NCBI GenBank assembly: GCA_018398585.1
Contig: JAGTTD010000001.1
Location: forward strand, 23,319,438-23,383,437
Reading direction: 5' to 3'
Length of the DNA stretch: 64,000 nt
Source of the DNA: Simmondsia chinensis
Taxonomy: Eukaryota > Streptophyta > Magnoliopsida > Caryophyllales > Simmondsiaceae
Shown here: piece by piece, positions 53,071 to 63,160 of the stretch
Numbering within the stretch: the stretch's first letter is position 1
Layout: each line of letters starts with the position of its first letter
Made by a program: the position numbers and the translations under genes
The notes under the pieces: generated by a model
Databases searched by the model: none
The model's input: the letters and a program-made list of their open reading frames with translations, nothing else
What the model was told of the DNA's origin: nothing

Positions 53071-54798
53071 AAAAACTCCCTGGATCTTTGAGTTCAGTAG
53101 GAAGCTTCTTTTATAGTATGGCACTACATTCTCGGTTCAGTGCCACGGTCTCGAACTCTTCCAGTTTTTTCTTGTTGAGCAGGATGTCTTTAAAGAATTA
53201 CATTTTTGGACATTTCTTCCAACATATGAGTAAAAGGGACATTAATAGGCACTTTTGTGAAAGTTTCCATAAATTGGTTATCCATGTTTTCCGTTTTCAA
53301 TCATTGAGGAAATGGGATTTTTTTGTTTGTAGGGCTTAGGCTCAGCCCTCTTTGATTCGCTTTGTCTTGGTTTTTGGTCGCATCTACTCGTTCAAGTTCA
53401 AGTGTGATGTGGTCATGCCGGGTTTGTTTGGGCTGTCGTCTCTCGGTGGTTTTTCAAAATTAATGGCATTCACGTGCTCTCTAGGGTAAGTCATTTCAGT
53501 ACTTATTAGAGAACCTTGAGACCTCTTAGAGAGTTGCTTTGAAATTTGTGCTTCTTGAGTATTGAGGTTTCGAATACAAGCTTCTTGATTTCGAGTAGAA
53601 GCTTCTTAATTTCTAAGATTTGTTCGTGTTTCTTGCATGAAACTTGTGGCTTCATGCATAAACTTGCCGAACATTTCTTCAAGATCAATTTTCTTTTCTG
53701 GTGGTGGGTGAATCAGTTGTTTTTGAATCCAATGGTTACTCCATGAAAAATTTGGGTGGTTCCTCCACCCAGGATTGTAAGTGTCGGAGTAGGGATTGTG
53801 TTGTGATTTTTGAAAATTTGAAACAAAATTGGCTTGCTCATGACTTGACGAGGCAAAAGAGTTCCCTGTTTGACATTCTATGCTTGTGTGCTTTCCTGCA
53901 CACAACTAACACGTTAGCATAGGAGAATGAATGGCATTAACACCTATGTCACCTAGTTGTTCTTGAATCATCGAAAGTTGAGCGATAACGTTATGAATGC
54001 ATCTACTTCGTGAATACCTACAGGTTTCTTTTGCACTGTTTGATCAATTGTTCTGACATAGTTGTTGCTAGCCATTACCTCTAGCAACTCATATGCTTCC
54101 TCTGGTGTCTTCATGTTTAAGGCTCCTCCGGCAGCTGCATCTTCCTTTGTCTGGGTGTTAGGTGCCAAACCATTGTAAAAAGTTTGGACTTGCATCCAAA
54201 CTGGTAAACCATGGTATGGACACCTTCTTAAAAGCTCTTTATAGCGTTCCCATGCTTCATACAATAATTTCATGTCGTATTGTGTAAAAGAGGTAATGTC
54301 ATTTCTGATTTTGGCGGATTTTTCTAGTGGAAAATAATTGGCAAGAAATTTTTAGGCCGCATCCTCCCATGTTGTAATAGTACCTGGAGATAATGACATT
54401 AACCACGCTTTGGCTTTGTCTCTTAGTGAGATCAGGAACAGTCATAAGCGAATGGCATCATCACTGACACCATTATGCTTAAGTATGTCACATATCTCTA
54501 AAAAGTTAGTGATATGTAAGTTCGGGTCCTCACTAGGTAGATCGCCAAATTGAACACTCTATTGGACCATTTGGATGATTGCAGGTTTAATTTCAAAATT
54601 GTTGGCTTGGATAGGTAGATGTTGGATGCTAGAGGTGCATCCACCATCTATTGGGATAGCATAAACTTTTAAAGCTTTTTCATTATCCCTATTTCAATTA
54701 GCTATTTTTTTTAGTTCGTTTGTTTTCCTGACTTGTCGAAGTGTTCTTTCAATTTCAGGATCCAAAGAGATAATTTCGTTGTCTTGCTGATTTTGCAT
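53071..54798 (-). pseudogene. Athila-like gag
   Basis: The start on the minus strand is at 54798 (M-Q-N-Q-Q-D-N-E). It then shows L-R-D-K-A-K-A-W-L-M-S-L-S-P-G-T-I-T-T-W-E-D (54350-54430), N-D-I-T-S-F-T-Q, L-Y-E-A-W-E-R-Y-K-E-L-L-R-R-C-P-Y-H-G, Q-T-F-Y-N-G-L and P-E-E-A-Y-E-L-L-E (54100-54270), the standard order of Athila/Tat gag. The zinc-knuckle zone (53880-53930) is weak. The frame has stops near 54440, 54350 and 53970. It runs on toward the protease before the solo LTR. Confidence 0.8.
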
Positions 54799-55269
54799 AC
54801 AATGTAAGAAAAATAAACTTAAAAGTTAAGAGAAAGATAACAATAATCATAAAACTCAAAAATACACAAATATAACACAAAACTTAACAAAAGCCAAATT
54901 TCAGGGGGGTGGTAGGAATACTAATGTTTTGAGATACTTTTAAAACAACAATCTTAACTTTTAACTTATTTAGGTGAATTAAAAAGTTAAAGAAAGACAA
55001 AACTAATCAGAAAAAACAAAAATACAGCAATCTAATAAAAATGTTAAGAAAAACCAATTTTTAGGGGGGGGTTATACAAATTTTTTAAATTTAAAAAAAA
55101 ATTTACAAATAAAACAAAGTGAATGAAACAAATGAAAGAATAGAGATTTCTGCTTCAAAATTTAACAAAATTTACAAGTTTTAACAAAACAACTTCAAAT
55201 TAGTACAAAAACTAAGTGGTATCAATATCATTCAAATAAAAACAATCCCCGGCAATGGCGCTAAAAACT
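54799..55269 (-). other. Athila-like leader and Asp-tRNA primer site
   Basis: The primer site at 55245-55263 reads atccccggcaatggcgcta on the plus strand, the complement arrangement used by Athila/Tat elements (Asp tRNA). The leader between it and gag is A-rich and noncoding, with a repeated 'aggggggt' motif at 54904 and 55062. Confidence 0.8.
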
Positions 55270-56483
55270 TAATGCTTATGTATTTTGCTTAGCAAGTGCA
55301 CTAAGTTGATTCAAGTAATAAAAAAGTGAATAGAGTATCATTCCCACGGGATTGTTAATTGAATGAATACCGAAATTACTAATTTTAATACAAATTGAAA
55401 GACCAAAATTTAAAATTTTAATACATAACAAATAAAATGAAAAGAACTAAAGATGTTAAAGAGTAAAATTGAAAAGTTTACTGATTTAATAAGATCCAAG
55501 GCATCCGATTTCACCTAGTTGCATTAATATGCCTTTCTATTCTCGGTATTCAATTTGTTATTCCATTTGATGGTCAAAAATCCTAATTTACTAAATATTC
55601 TCTCTCGAGAAACACTTAGCATACTTATTAAATCATCAATCTCTTTCATGAATTTAAATAAGAAAAGAGTTATAAAGATTCATGGTTTTCACTTAAGACC
55701 ACACAAATCGCGTTAAGCTATCGCTAGCATTCGCTCAATTTATGGTGTTTATTACTTTAGCAATCATCACAAATCTCCTCTTGGACTCATTATGAATCAT
55801 TACAAGATTTGAATGGTGATAAAGCATTCGAAACTCATAAAGAACAATAATAAACATTTCAACAACACAATAAACTTTGAAACGTTGAATTAAAAAGAGC
55901 GTATATTACAACTTAGGCTACATCATAGCCTTATATAACAAAATTAAAACAAAATCCATGAAATTAAAGAAGAAAAGGATAGAAAAGAATGTAAAAATGA
56001 AAAATCACAAACCAAACTTCTTCCTTCTCTTCCTTTCTTCTTCCTACCGAAACTACTATGTATTTTGATTTGAATTTGTTTGAATGATCTTAAACACCTC
56101 CTATCCATGCCTATTTACATACATGAGGTTGGGAATTCATGGAATAAAAAATATACACATGTTCATTCTCATTTGACCCCCTTGCTGCCCATCCTTTCAA
56201 GTTGCAACAAGTTGGTACCTTAGCTTTTTTTTTTTTAGCCTTGCAACTGCCCAAAGCATGCAAATTGCATCAAGTCAATCATGTTAATGAAGTGTTCAAT
56301 GCATTTTTGCTCTTTAATTACTCAATTTGCCGCCCCTTCTTGCAAGTTGTAACAAGTTGGATATGATCTTGTATTTCCCTTGCTTAACCGTGTGGTTTTG
56401 TTGCATTTTTCCTATTTTGGTACTTTTGTTTGATGAATCTTGCTTCCATTTGTTGATATTAATAATAAAACCTAGCAAGAATT
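55270..56483 (-). repeat. 5' LTR of the Athila-like element, outer end cut
   Basis: On this strand it starts taatgctt and matches the solo LTR at 22487-23907 (for example aggctacatcatagcc near 55915 and aacctagcaagaatt at its end). About 200 bp of the LTR's sense start are missing. Copia B begins at 56484, so the rest may continue beyond that element outside the window. Confidence 0.8.
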
Positions 56484-56644
56484 TGTTGATGTACTTTCAA
56501 AATAGAGTAATAAATAAAGTGTTCAAAGATTGTCCTATACTTGCATTTGAAGTATTTCGAGTGTCTAAGATGTGTGTCAATACACAAGAATTGTGTGTTG
56601 ACACACAATCCTATAGAACCAAGAAATAGGTTCTGCGTGTCGAC

Positions 56645-56764
56645 ACACAGGGCCCATGTGTAGACACACAGATCTTACAGAAGAGCCCACGGGGTCTGTG
56701 TGTCGACGCACAGGCTCCGTGGGCTCTTCTGTAAGATCTGTATGTCTACACATGGGCCCTGTGT
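56645..56764. repeat. 48-bp-arm palindrome in the copia B LTR
   Basis: Left arm 56645-56692 and right arm 56717-56764 are inverted copies with one mismatch (C versus T in agacaCacag/agacaTacag), separated by a 24-bp loop that itself contains tgtgtcgacgcaca. The transcript would form a very stable hairpin; the DNA could extrude a cruciform. Confidence 0.9.
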
Positions 56765-56815
56765 CGCACAGGCTCTGTGTGTCGACACACAGATCTTATA
56801 GTAAGGTATGTGTCA

Positions 56816-56889
56816 AAGTGAGTGTCAACACTCACTTCAACACACAGAGTTGCAGTGGGCTAAGTGTCAACCTATGTGTCAACACATAG
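56816..56889. repeat. Two further small palindromes in the copia B LTR
   Basis: Perfect 10-bp arms at 56816-56825 and 56828-56837 (aagtgagtgt/acactcactt) with a CA spacer, and perfect 8-bp arms at 56872-56879 and 56882-56889 (ctatgtgt/acacatag) with the same CA spacer. Both share the core GTGTCAACAC. Confidence 0.85.
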
Positions 56890-57285
56890 CTTCGACACAC
56901 AGGGTAGTTTTGATAATTTCTTCGCACGATTCTTTCTGGTTTTTGGTGGTTGAGTTCTATTAAATTGGGACATCTTCATGCTTCATATATACATATACTC
57001 TCCCCTTTGTTGATATAGAAATACTTTAAAAAGATTGAGAAGAATTGCAAGAAGAAAGATAAAAAGTGTTTTGACAAACATCCTTCTCTTCATCTCTCTC
57101 TATTCCTCCTCTTACACATCTTCACTTCACTGTTTTGGTTGTCATTGTATCCCCGATACTATTTCATACGCCAAAATAAGTCTTAAGGAAAGTGATCACA
57201 CGGCCTCGACACTTGATATCTTCTAGTTACCTGATTGAGAGGATTTTTCACTACCAATCTTAAGACTTAGTTACTGGTTTGACAT

Positions 57286-58085
57286 GGCTTCATCACTGCA
57301 AAAAATAACAGCCAATTTCATGAAGTTGGACCGATTTTATGGCGGTAACTTTCTCTGATGGTAAAGAAAGATGCTCTTCCTGATCACGACCTTGAACGTG
57401 GTGTATGTCCTGAATACAACTCCCTGAACCCGCTTCTGAGGAGGAGGAAACATTGGCCGAGTAACGAGCCCGGTCAAAGTCGGAGAATGACCACTACATC
57501 TGTAGAGGGCACATCCTGAACGGCATGACCAATGCCCTCTTTAACATCTACTCCAATGTGCCTATCGCAAAGGAACTGTGGGACGCTCTATATGCATGCT
57601 ACATGGCAGAGGACGCCACAAGTAAGAAATTTTTAGTTAGTCAATTCAATAACTATAAGATGGTAGACAATTGTCCAATCATGCAACAATTCCATGAAGT
57701 AGAGAGAATATTAAATAATTTTAAGCAACATAACATGAATATAGACAATACCATAGTTGTTTCTTCTTTGATAGACAAACTTCCGCCTTCGTGGAGAGAC
57801 ATTAAGAAAAGTTTTAAACACAAGAAGGAAGACATGTCTATCGAAGAATTGGCTAACCATTTGCGTATTAAGGAAGGGTACATGTTGCAAAACAACAACA
57901 AGGACCACCCCGGTGACATTGGAAAAATCAATGTCACAGAAGTAGGACAATCAAGCAAGGGAACCAAATGAACCGGACACTACCAAAAGAAATGAGATGA
58001 CAAGAGGTCAAAACCGGCCTGTTGGGAGTGTTAGAAGCCCTGTCACCTTAGGAGGGACTGTTTTCGCCTAAAGAATAAGAAAGGC
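57286..58085 (+). pseudogene. Copia B gag
   Basis: Begins M-A-S-S-L-Q-K with F-Y-G-G-N-F and a stop in the W-x-x-K-M-L-F-L block. The open part 57525-57971 has A-K-E-L-W-D-A-L, K-F-L-V-S-Q-F-N-N-Y-K-M-V-D, L-P-P-S-W-R-D and E-E-L-A-N-H-L-R-I-K-E, standard for copia Gag. A zinc knuckle C-W-E-C-stop-K-P-C-H-L-R-R-D-C follows at 58021-58065. Confidence 0.8.
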
Positions 58086-59301
58086 AAGGGGCTTGACCAT
58101 CGCGCCAAAAATTTGAATGATAGATTCGTGGTGACGATATCGGAGATCAACCTAGTCCAAAGTGATGACTCTTGGTGGGTTGACTCGAGGGCCACGAAAC
58201 ATATGTAAAGATAGGGGTTCTTCAAAGATTTTCAACCCATAGACAACGGAACTGTGTTGTTTATGGGTAATGGAGCAACCATACTGGTTAAGGGAAAGGG
58301 AAAACTTGATTTACTTTTCATTTCTGGGAAAACCCTTACCCTAACCGATGTACGCTACGCCCAGGATGTTAAGAAGAACCTCGTGTCTGGTGGCCTGTTA
58401 AATAGGTTCGTGTTCAAGTTGGTCTTCGAGGCTGGCAAGTTTGTATTGTCAAGGGGAGGGGTGTTTGTCAGAAAAGGCTATCTGTACGACGGGATGTTCA
58501 AATTGAATGTTGATAATAAAATTGCTAGCTCAGTTTATATGCTTGACTCTTCATTTTTATGGCATCAAAGATTAGGTCATGTAAACTTTTGCAGAATGCA
58601 TGAAATGGCTAATTCATGTTGATTCCACATATCGATAAAGTTGATGATAAATGTAAGACATGTATGCTAACAAAAATAACGAGATTACCATTTCCTTCGA
58701 TTCAAAGAGAAACTAATTTACTTGACTTAGTACATAGTGATTTGTACAACTTTAAAAGTACTCCGACTTTAGGTGGAAAGAGCTACTTCGTAACTTTCAT
58801 ATATGATTATTCTAGATTTTCTTATATGTATATAATAAACCATAAAGACGAAACACTAGATAAATTAAAGCATATAAAGTGGAAACTGAACTACACTGTG
58901 AGACCTTCCTCAAACGACTTAGATTGGACCGTGGTGGGGAATACTATGATCCCAAATATTTTGAAACCATGGGTATTGTACATGAGGTAACAACACCTTA
59001 TACGCCACAACAAAATGGCGTGGCTAAGCGGAAAAATCGGACTCTAACCGAGATGGTGAATTGTATATTATCTTATTCTGGACTCAGTGATGGATTTTGG
59101 GTTGAGGCCGTGTTAATGGCATGTCATTTATTAAATTGTGTTCCAAATAAGAAAAGTAAAATAACCCCGTATAAACATTGGAACAAACAAGCCCCAAATT
59201 TGAACTATCTTAAAGTGTGGGGCTGTAGGGCAGTCGTTAAAGCCCCTAAACGTAAACGGAAAAAGTTAGGTGAAAGAGGCATCGATTGTACCTTTGTTTA
59301 A
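58086..59301 (+). pseudogene. Copia B pol, protease and integrase
   Basis: The protease site is W-W-V-D-S-R-A-T (58172-58195): the Gly of D-S-G is Arg. It continues to L-W-H-Q-R-L-G-H-V-N and C-K-T-C-M-L-T-K (zinc finger, 58555-58675). Integrase: L-V-H-S-D-L-Y (first Asp), L-R-L-D-R-G-G-E-Y (second Asp) and N-G-V-A-K-R-K-N-R, where the catalytic Glu (A-E-R) is Lys. Two frame changes near 58620 and 58900. The end F-W-V-E-A-V-L-M-A-C is intact. Confidence 0.8.
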
Positions 59302-60034
59302 TATGCGCCTCATAGTAAGGCATATCGATTCTATGTAATTGAATCAAATGACTATATAAATGTGAACACTATAATAGAATCGATAGATGCTATCTTTGAT
59401 GAGAATCGGTTTAACTTTATCCCTAGACTGAGGGATTATGTACCAGTTGAGAATGACATTTTTATTTCAGATGATAGATACCATCATGAGCGGGAAGAAA
59501 TCCCTGCTAAGGCTCTAGAACTTCGAAGGAGTAAGAGAGCGACGAAAGAGAAATCTTTCTGTCCAGACTTTTACACATTTTTGGTAGAAGGTACTAGGAA
59601 CGATATGGACCATGTAACTCCATATTGTTGTGTCATGGAGTCGGATCCCATGACGTTTGATGAGGCTATGAGGTCGCATGATGCCTCATTTTGGAGAGAG
59701 GCGGAAAATGATGAGATGGACTCCATCATGGGTAATAATACCTGGATTTTAGTTGATCATCCACGAGGAAACAAGCCCATCAGGTGTAAATGGATCTTTA
59801 AGAAGAAGATGAAAGTCAATAGAACTATAGTTAAGTTCAAAGCCTGATTGGTGGCTAAAGGGTTTACCCAAAATTGTGGGTTAGACTACTTTGACACGTA
59901 TGCCCCGATGGCAAGGATATTGACAATAAGAGTTTTAATAGCTCTTGCCTCAACTTATAAGCTAGTGATTCACCAAATGAATGTGAAAACAGCATTCCTA
60001 AACGATGAGCTAGAAGAGGAGGCATATATGGAAC
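59302..60034 (+). pseudogene. Copia B pol, first half of RT
   Basis: The linker and RT start are open at 59362-59847 with F-W-R-E-A-E-N-D-E-M and I-R-C-K-W-I-F-K-K-K. One stop (TGA at 59845-59847) precedes V-A-K-G-F-T-Q, F-D-T-Y-A-P-M-A-R and Q-M-N-V-K-T-A-F-L-N-D. The hAT element enters in the next motif, E-E-A-Y-M-E, at 60034. The frame resumes at 63161. Confidence 0.85.
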
Positions 60035-60230
60035 TAGAGATGGCCAACGGGCCGACCCGGCCCGCACTGTAGCGAGCCGGGCCCGTTCTGAGCCTGGTCT
60101 CCACCGGGCTAGGCCTCAGGCCCATTTTTGATGGGCACCGGGCCGAGCCCGGGCCCGGGACTGGGGAGCCGTTGCCCCCAACGGCTCTTTGGAGGGGGGA
60201 GAGCCGTTGCTCCCCCTCCTCCTAATTTAA
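60035..60230 (+). repeat. hAT left end, GC-rich subterminal repeats
   Basis: After the terminal repeat, GGCCCG-type motifs dominate. The block ggcccgcactgtagcg (60059-60074) recurs in the same direction near the right end (63062-63077), where it is part of the palindrome ggcccgcactgtagcgggcc. Such subterminal repeats are binding sites for transposase in related elements. The GC content contrasts sharply with surroundings. Confidence 0.8.
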
Positions 60231-60524
60231 AAAATTTTTATTTTTTTTTCTATAAATACCTAATCCTCCCCAACCCATTTCCTCACCAAATCTTCAATCC
60301 TCTCTTCTCTCTCTATACATTCATCATCTCCATCTTCTTCAAATTTGCTAATTGAAACATTGTGCTCTAAAGTTCGAAGTTCATAAAGTGTTTTCCTGAA
60401 GCTCGAATTTCATTATTCTCTCATTTCGGTAATTTTAGTATCGCAATTTTATTTGGTCCTCAAATTTAGCTATTTAATTTGCATTTCTACTTGTATTTTA
60501 TAAATACTAATCACTTATACTACT

Positions 60525-61276
60525 ATGGCACACAACTCTTCATCATCCTCTGGAGCCGGTCGTGCTAGTTCTAGCACTTCTCGGCCTCCCAGAATCCCTA
60601 AAAGGGGTAGAATTGTCGAACTTAATACGGAAGAACAAGTTTTCTACGACCAGGCCCATCACCCCTATACACTGATGATAGCATAGATTGGGACTTTGAA
60701 CAACAAGAAGATTATCATGAGTCGGGTGGTGGGGGTGGAGACTCACAAACTGATGAGGAACCCACGCCCACCACCGAAGCCCAGCCAGAAAGAAGTACTG
60801 GTACTAGTAGGCATACAACTAGTGGGGTATAAAATCACTTTACCCTTAATAGGACGACTAATAAAGCAACTTGTAAATTATGTGACCCACCAAAGTCCTT
60901 TAGCCATCAACTTGGCAGTAGGACAAGCACATTAAGCAGACATATACTTAGGTGCCACCCCGAGCAATGCCCAAATAAGAGCCAACAACGTCTAGTATAG
61001 CAAGTGACCAGTACACTTGCTAATTTTAGGTTCTCTCCAGAGGGCAACCGAAAGGGGCTAGCTAGATATATAAATTTGAGTGAAAGGCCTTTCAGTGCCA
61101 GTGAAGACCAATATTTCGTCGACTACCTCCAAAAATGGGTGAACCACGCCATTGTAAGGGTTCCTCAGAACACAGTAAAGCGGAACGCTTTCACAGAATA
61201 CCACAGGATGAAAGCTGAGGTCTTAACACTTTTTGCGATGAACACGAGCATGTTCTCGTTGACGTCGAACACATAG
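60525..61276 (+). pseudogene. hAT transposase N-terminal part with BED zinc finger
   Basis: The likely start at 60525 gives a Ser-rich N-terminus (M-A-H-N-S-S-S-S). It ends at a stop near 60684. Another frame has the BED-type zinc finger A-T-C-K-L-C...S-R-H-I-L-R-C-H (60868-60957). The open stretch 61004-61276 continues with S-E-R-P-F-S-A-S-E-D and V-K-R-N-A-F-T-E-Y. The BED finger binds the element's ends. Confidence 0.75.
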
Positions 61277-61309
61277 AAGTTGAAACCCAGTGTGCCTTAT
61301 ATGTGCACT

Positions 61310-62736
61310 AGATCGATGACTCCTACACCCTCCAAAAGAGAATAATTCATTTTGGTTATTTAGATTACCCCCACACTGCTGAGATAATTACGGGTGCGAT
61401 TATGTCGGCAGTCCGCAACTGGGGCATAGAGCATCATATCTTCAGTATTACGTTCGACAACGCCACCAATAACACGGCATCCGTTACACATTTAATTAGG
61501 CACATGAGACCCATGTTAGGTGGGCAGTGTTTCCATCTTCGTTGCATTTGTCGCACTTTGCATTTAATGGTAATGGATGATTTAGAGCTAGTAAATGAAT
61601 CTCTTAACACCTTAAGTTCCGTAACAATATCTATTAAATCATCCGGCACTAGAAAAAGAAGATTTAGAAATTTATGTAGGTTGCATGACATAGAATATAA
61701 ACAATTCAAACTAGACTCCCAAACTAGGTGGTTGTCTACGGTAGAAATGTTAGAGCGCATTCGACCGCATAAGGACGTTCTGATGGAATTTGCACAGGAA
61801 AATCGTTCAGAATGGAGCGATTACAACCTGAACAATATACAATGGGAGACAATCGATGAAATTTGTAAATTGTTTTGCATGTTTAAAGAGGCCACGACAT
61901 TTTTTTCGGGTTGCTACTATCCGACCATACCTCAAGCAATACCAAGATTGCTTGATATTGTAAATTGGATGGCGGGTAATGAATCCAACCCCATTTTGTT
62001 CGAATCGATTAAGGCAATGAAAGAAAATTTTGCTAAATATTATTCTGAACTACCCCTTACATACTGCTTAGCAACTATTTTAGATCCTCATTGTAAACGC
62101 GGGGGTTTAAACTTGTTTTGCAAACATTTTATCAAATATTTGTATCCTAATCTCAATGTCGACACTTTCATTACCGAAGTCGATAACGACTTGCACAGTT
62201 TATTTTTTCACTATTCCCCGAAATTAGCGCCCAATAATCCATAGCCTAGTACTACTGCAGGAGGATCTTCCACATCTAGTGGAAGTAGTTTACACACGTC
62301 ATACTCGATGACGCTGTTGGAGCAATTTACGCCCACAGTAGCCCTCACGTCATGTGACGAGCTGGATTATTATTTGAGAACACCGTTGCTCCATATTTTT
62401 ACGACGCTGGCCAACCCACATTTTGACCTTTTGCAATGGTGGCACACAAACCAAGCCCATTATCCCGTGCTTTCCACCATGGCACGTGATATACTAAGTT
62501 GTCTGGTGTCTTCAGTAGCATCGGAGTGTGCTTTCAGTCTTGGTGGCAGGTTACTTGGAACGAAGAGGGCGAAGCTATCACTGTCACGCTTGGAGATGTC
62601 CGTGTGCTTGAAGGATTGGCTGCTAGCTGAGGCAAGGGAGCAACAGAAAATGAGGCTGGATTCATCGAGCGATGAAGAAGACGACCGCACCACTGATACG
62701 TCAAACGATGGCAGAGCAACCCCCCTATGCAACTGA
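61310..62736 (+). pseudogene. hAT transposase catalytic region and dimerisation domain
   Basis: One frame from about 61310 to 62736, interrupted by a single stop at 62242-62244. It has I-D-D-S-Y-T-L-Q-K-R-I, S-I-T-F-D-N-A-T-N-N (catalytic Asp), the C-x2-H region R-C-I-C-R-T-L-H-L, a tryptophan block R-W-L-S-T-V-E-M-L, and L-D-P-H-C-K. The C-terminal hAT dimerisation domain (62395-62630) has L-L-Q-W-W, Y-P-V-L-S-T-M-A-R-D-I-L, V-A-S-E-C-A-F-S and V-C-L-K-D-W-L. The C-terminus is acidic. No intron signs. This is the best preserved enzyme gene in the window. Confidence 0.85.
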
Positions 62737-63152
62737 TATTAACACTTTTGTATGTCAATTATTTACTTTGTATTTTTTGACAAACAAATTTGTACTTTTA
62801 AATATTAGGCTCCAACTGCGTTGTATTTGTACTTGTTACGTTATTTATTTATCATTATTTACTATTACTTATTATATATTTTATTTTATTACATATATTT
62901 AGGATTATTAGTGCTTGGGATAAAATGTATTTGTATCTCATATTATTTATCAATGAATTATAATAATTTTAGTACAAAAAGACTTTGTATTTTTTTAAAT
63001 TTTGCATTTTTTTTAAAAGCTGACAAAAAAGGGACAACCCGTGCCCGCCCAGCCCTGCCCGGCCCGCACTGTAGCGGGCCCGGGCCACGTTCGGCCTTGG
63101 AGCCCTCCAGGCCCGGCCTGTTACAGTGCCGGGCCAGGTCGGGCTGCCTCTA
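62737..63152 (+). other. hAT 3' noncoding end
   Basis: AT-rich up to 63020, then an abrupt GC-rich subterminal zone with the palindrome ggcccgcactgtagcgggcc (63062-63081) and ggcccggcctgttacagtgccgggcc-like pairing (63110-63136), then the terminal repeat. No gene. Confidence 0.7.
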
Positions 63153-63160
63153 CATGGAAC

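Larger units (their letters stand above)
47428..56483 (-). mobile_element. Athila-like gypsy element (-), without visible RT
   Basis: On the minus strand: 5' LTR (55270-56483, outer end cut), Asp-tRNA primer site (55245-55263), gag (53071-54798), protease (50137-50653 plus the start beyond the solo copia LTR), a long noncoding region with tandem repeats, and the truncated 3' LTR (47428-48119). Motifs of gag and protease are those of the Athila/Tat group. Between the protease and the 3' LTR there are only about 2 kb with no RT, RNase H or integrase, so it is a deletion derivative or naturally non-autonomous. Copia B adjoins it at 56484. Confidence 0.75.
56484..57237 (+). repeat. 5' LTR of copia B (right end approximate)
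   Basis: The start is fixed by the junction with the Athila-like LTR. The end is uncertain: the region up to the gag ATG at 57286 has no clear Met-tRNA primer site. A TATA-like tatatacatata is at 56987-56998. The U3 part (56570-56905) is packed with inverted repeats of the GTGTCGACACAC type. Confidence 0.6.
60035..63152 (+). mobile_element. hAT transposon inserted in copia B
   Basis: 3118 bp with ends TAGAGATGGCC... and ...GGCTGCCTCTA, an inverted pair of imperfect terminal repeats. The flanks TATGGAAC (60027-60034) and CATGGAAC (63153-63160) are an 8-bp duplication with one mismatch, and removing the element rejoins the RT motif Y-M-E-Q-P-E-G. It encodes a hAT transposase with zinc finger, catalytic region and dimerisation domain, broken by a few stops and shifts. 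Confidence 0.9.

Noticed and set aside
53546..53922. Plus-strand frames over the Athila-like gag
   Set aside because: They are antisense to the gag region, whose motifs are clear on the minus strand.
56656..56889. 77-residue Cys/Ser-rich frame in the copia B LTR
   Set aside because: The frame is a by-product of the palindromic GTGTCGACACAC repeats; it has no independent support.
60128..60355. 75-residue Gly/Pro-rich frame at the left end of the hAT
   Set aside because: It lies in the GC-rich subterminal repeats, upstream of the likely transposase start, and has no conserved features.
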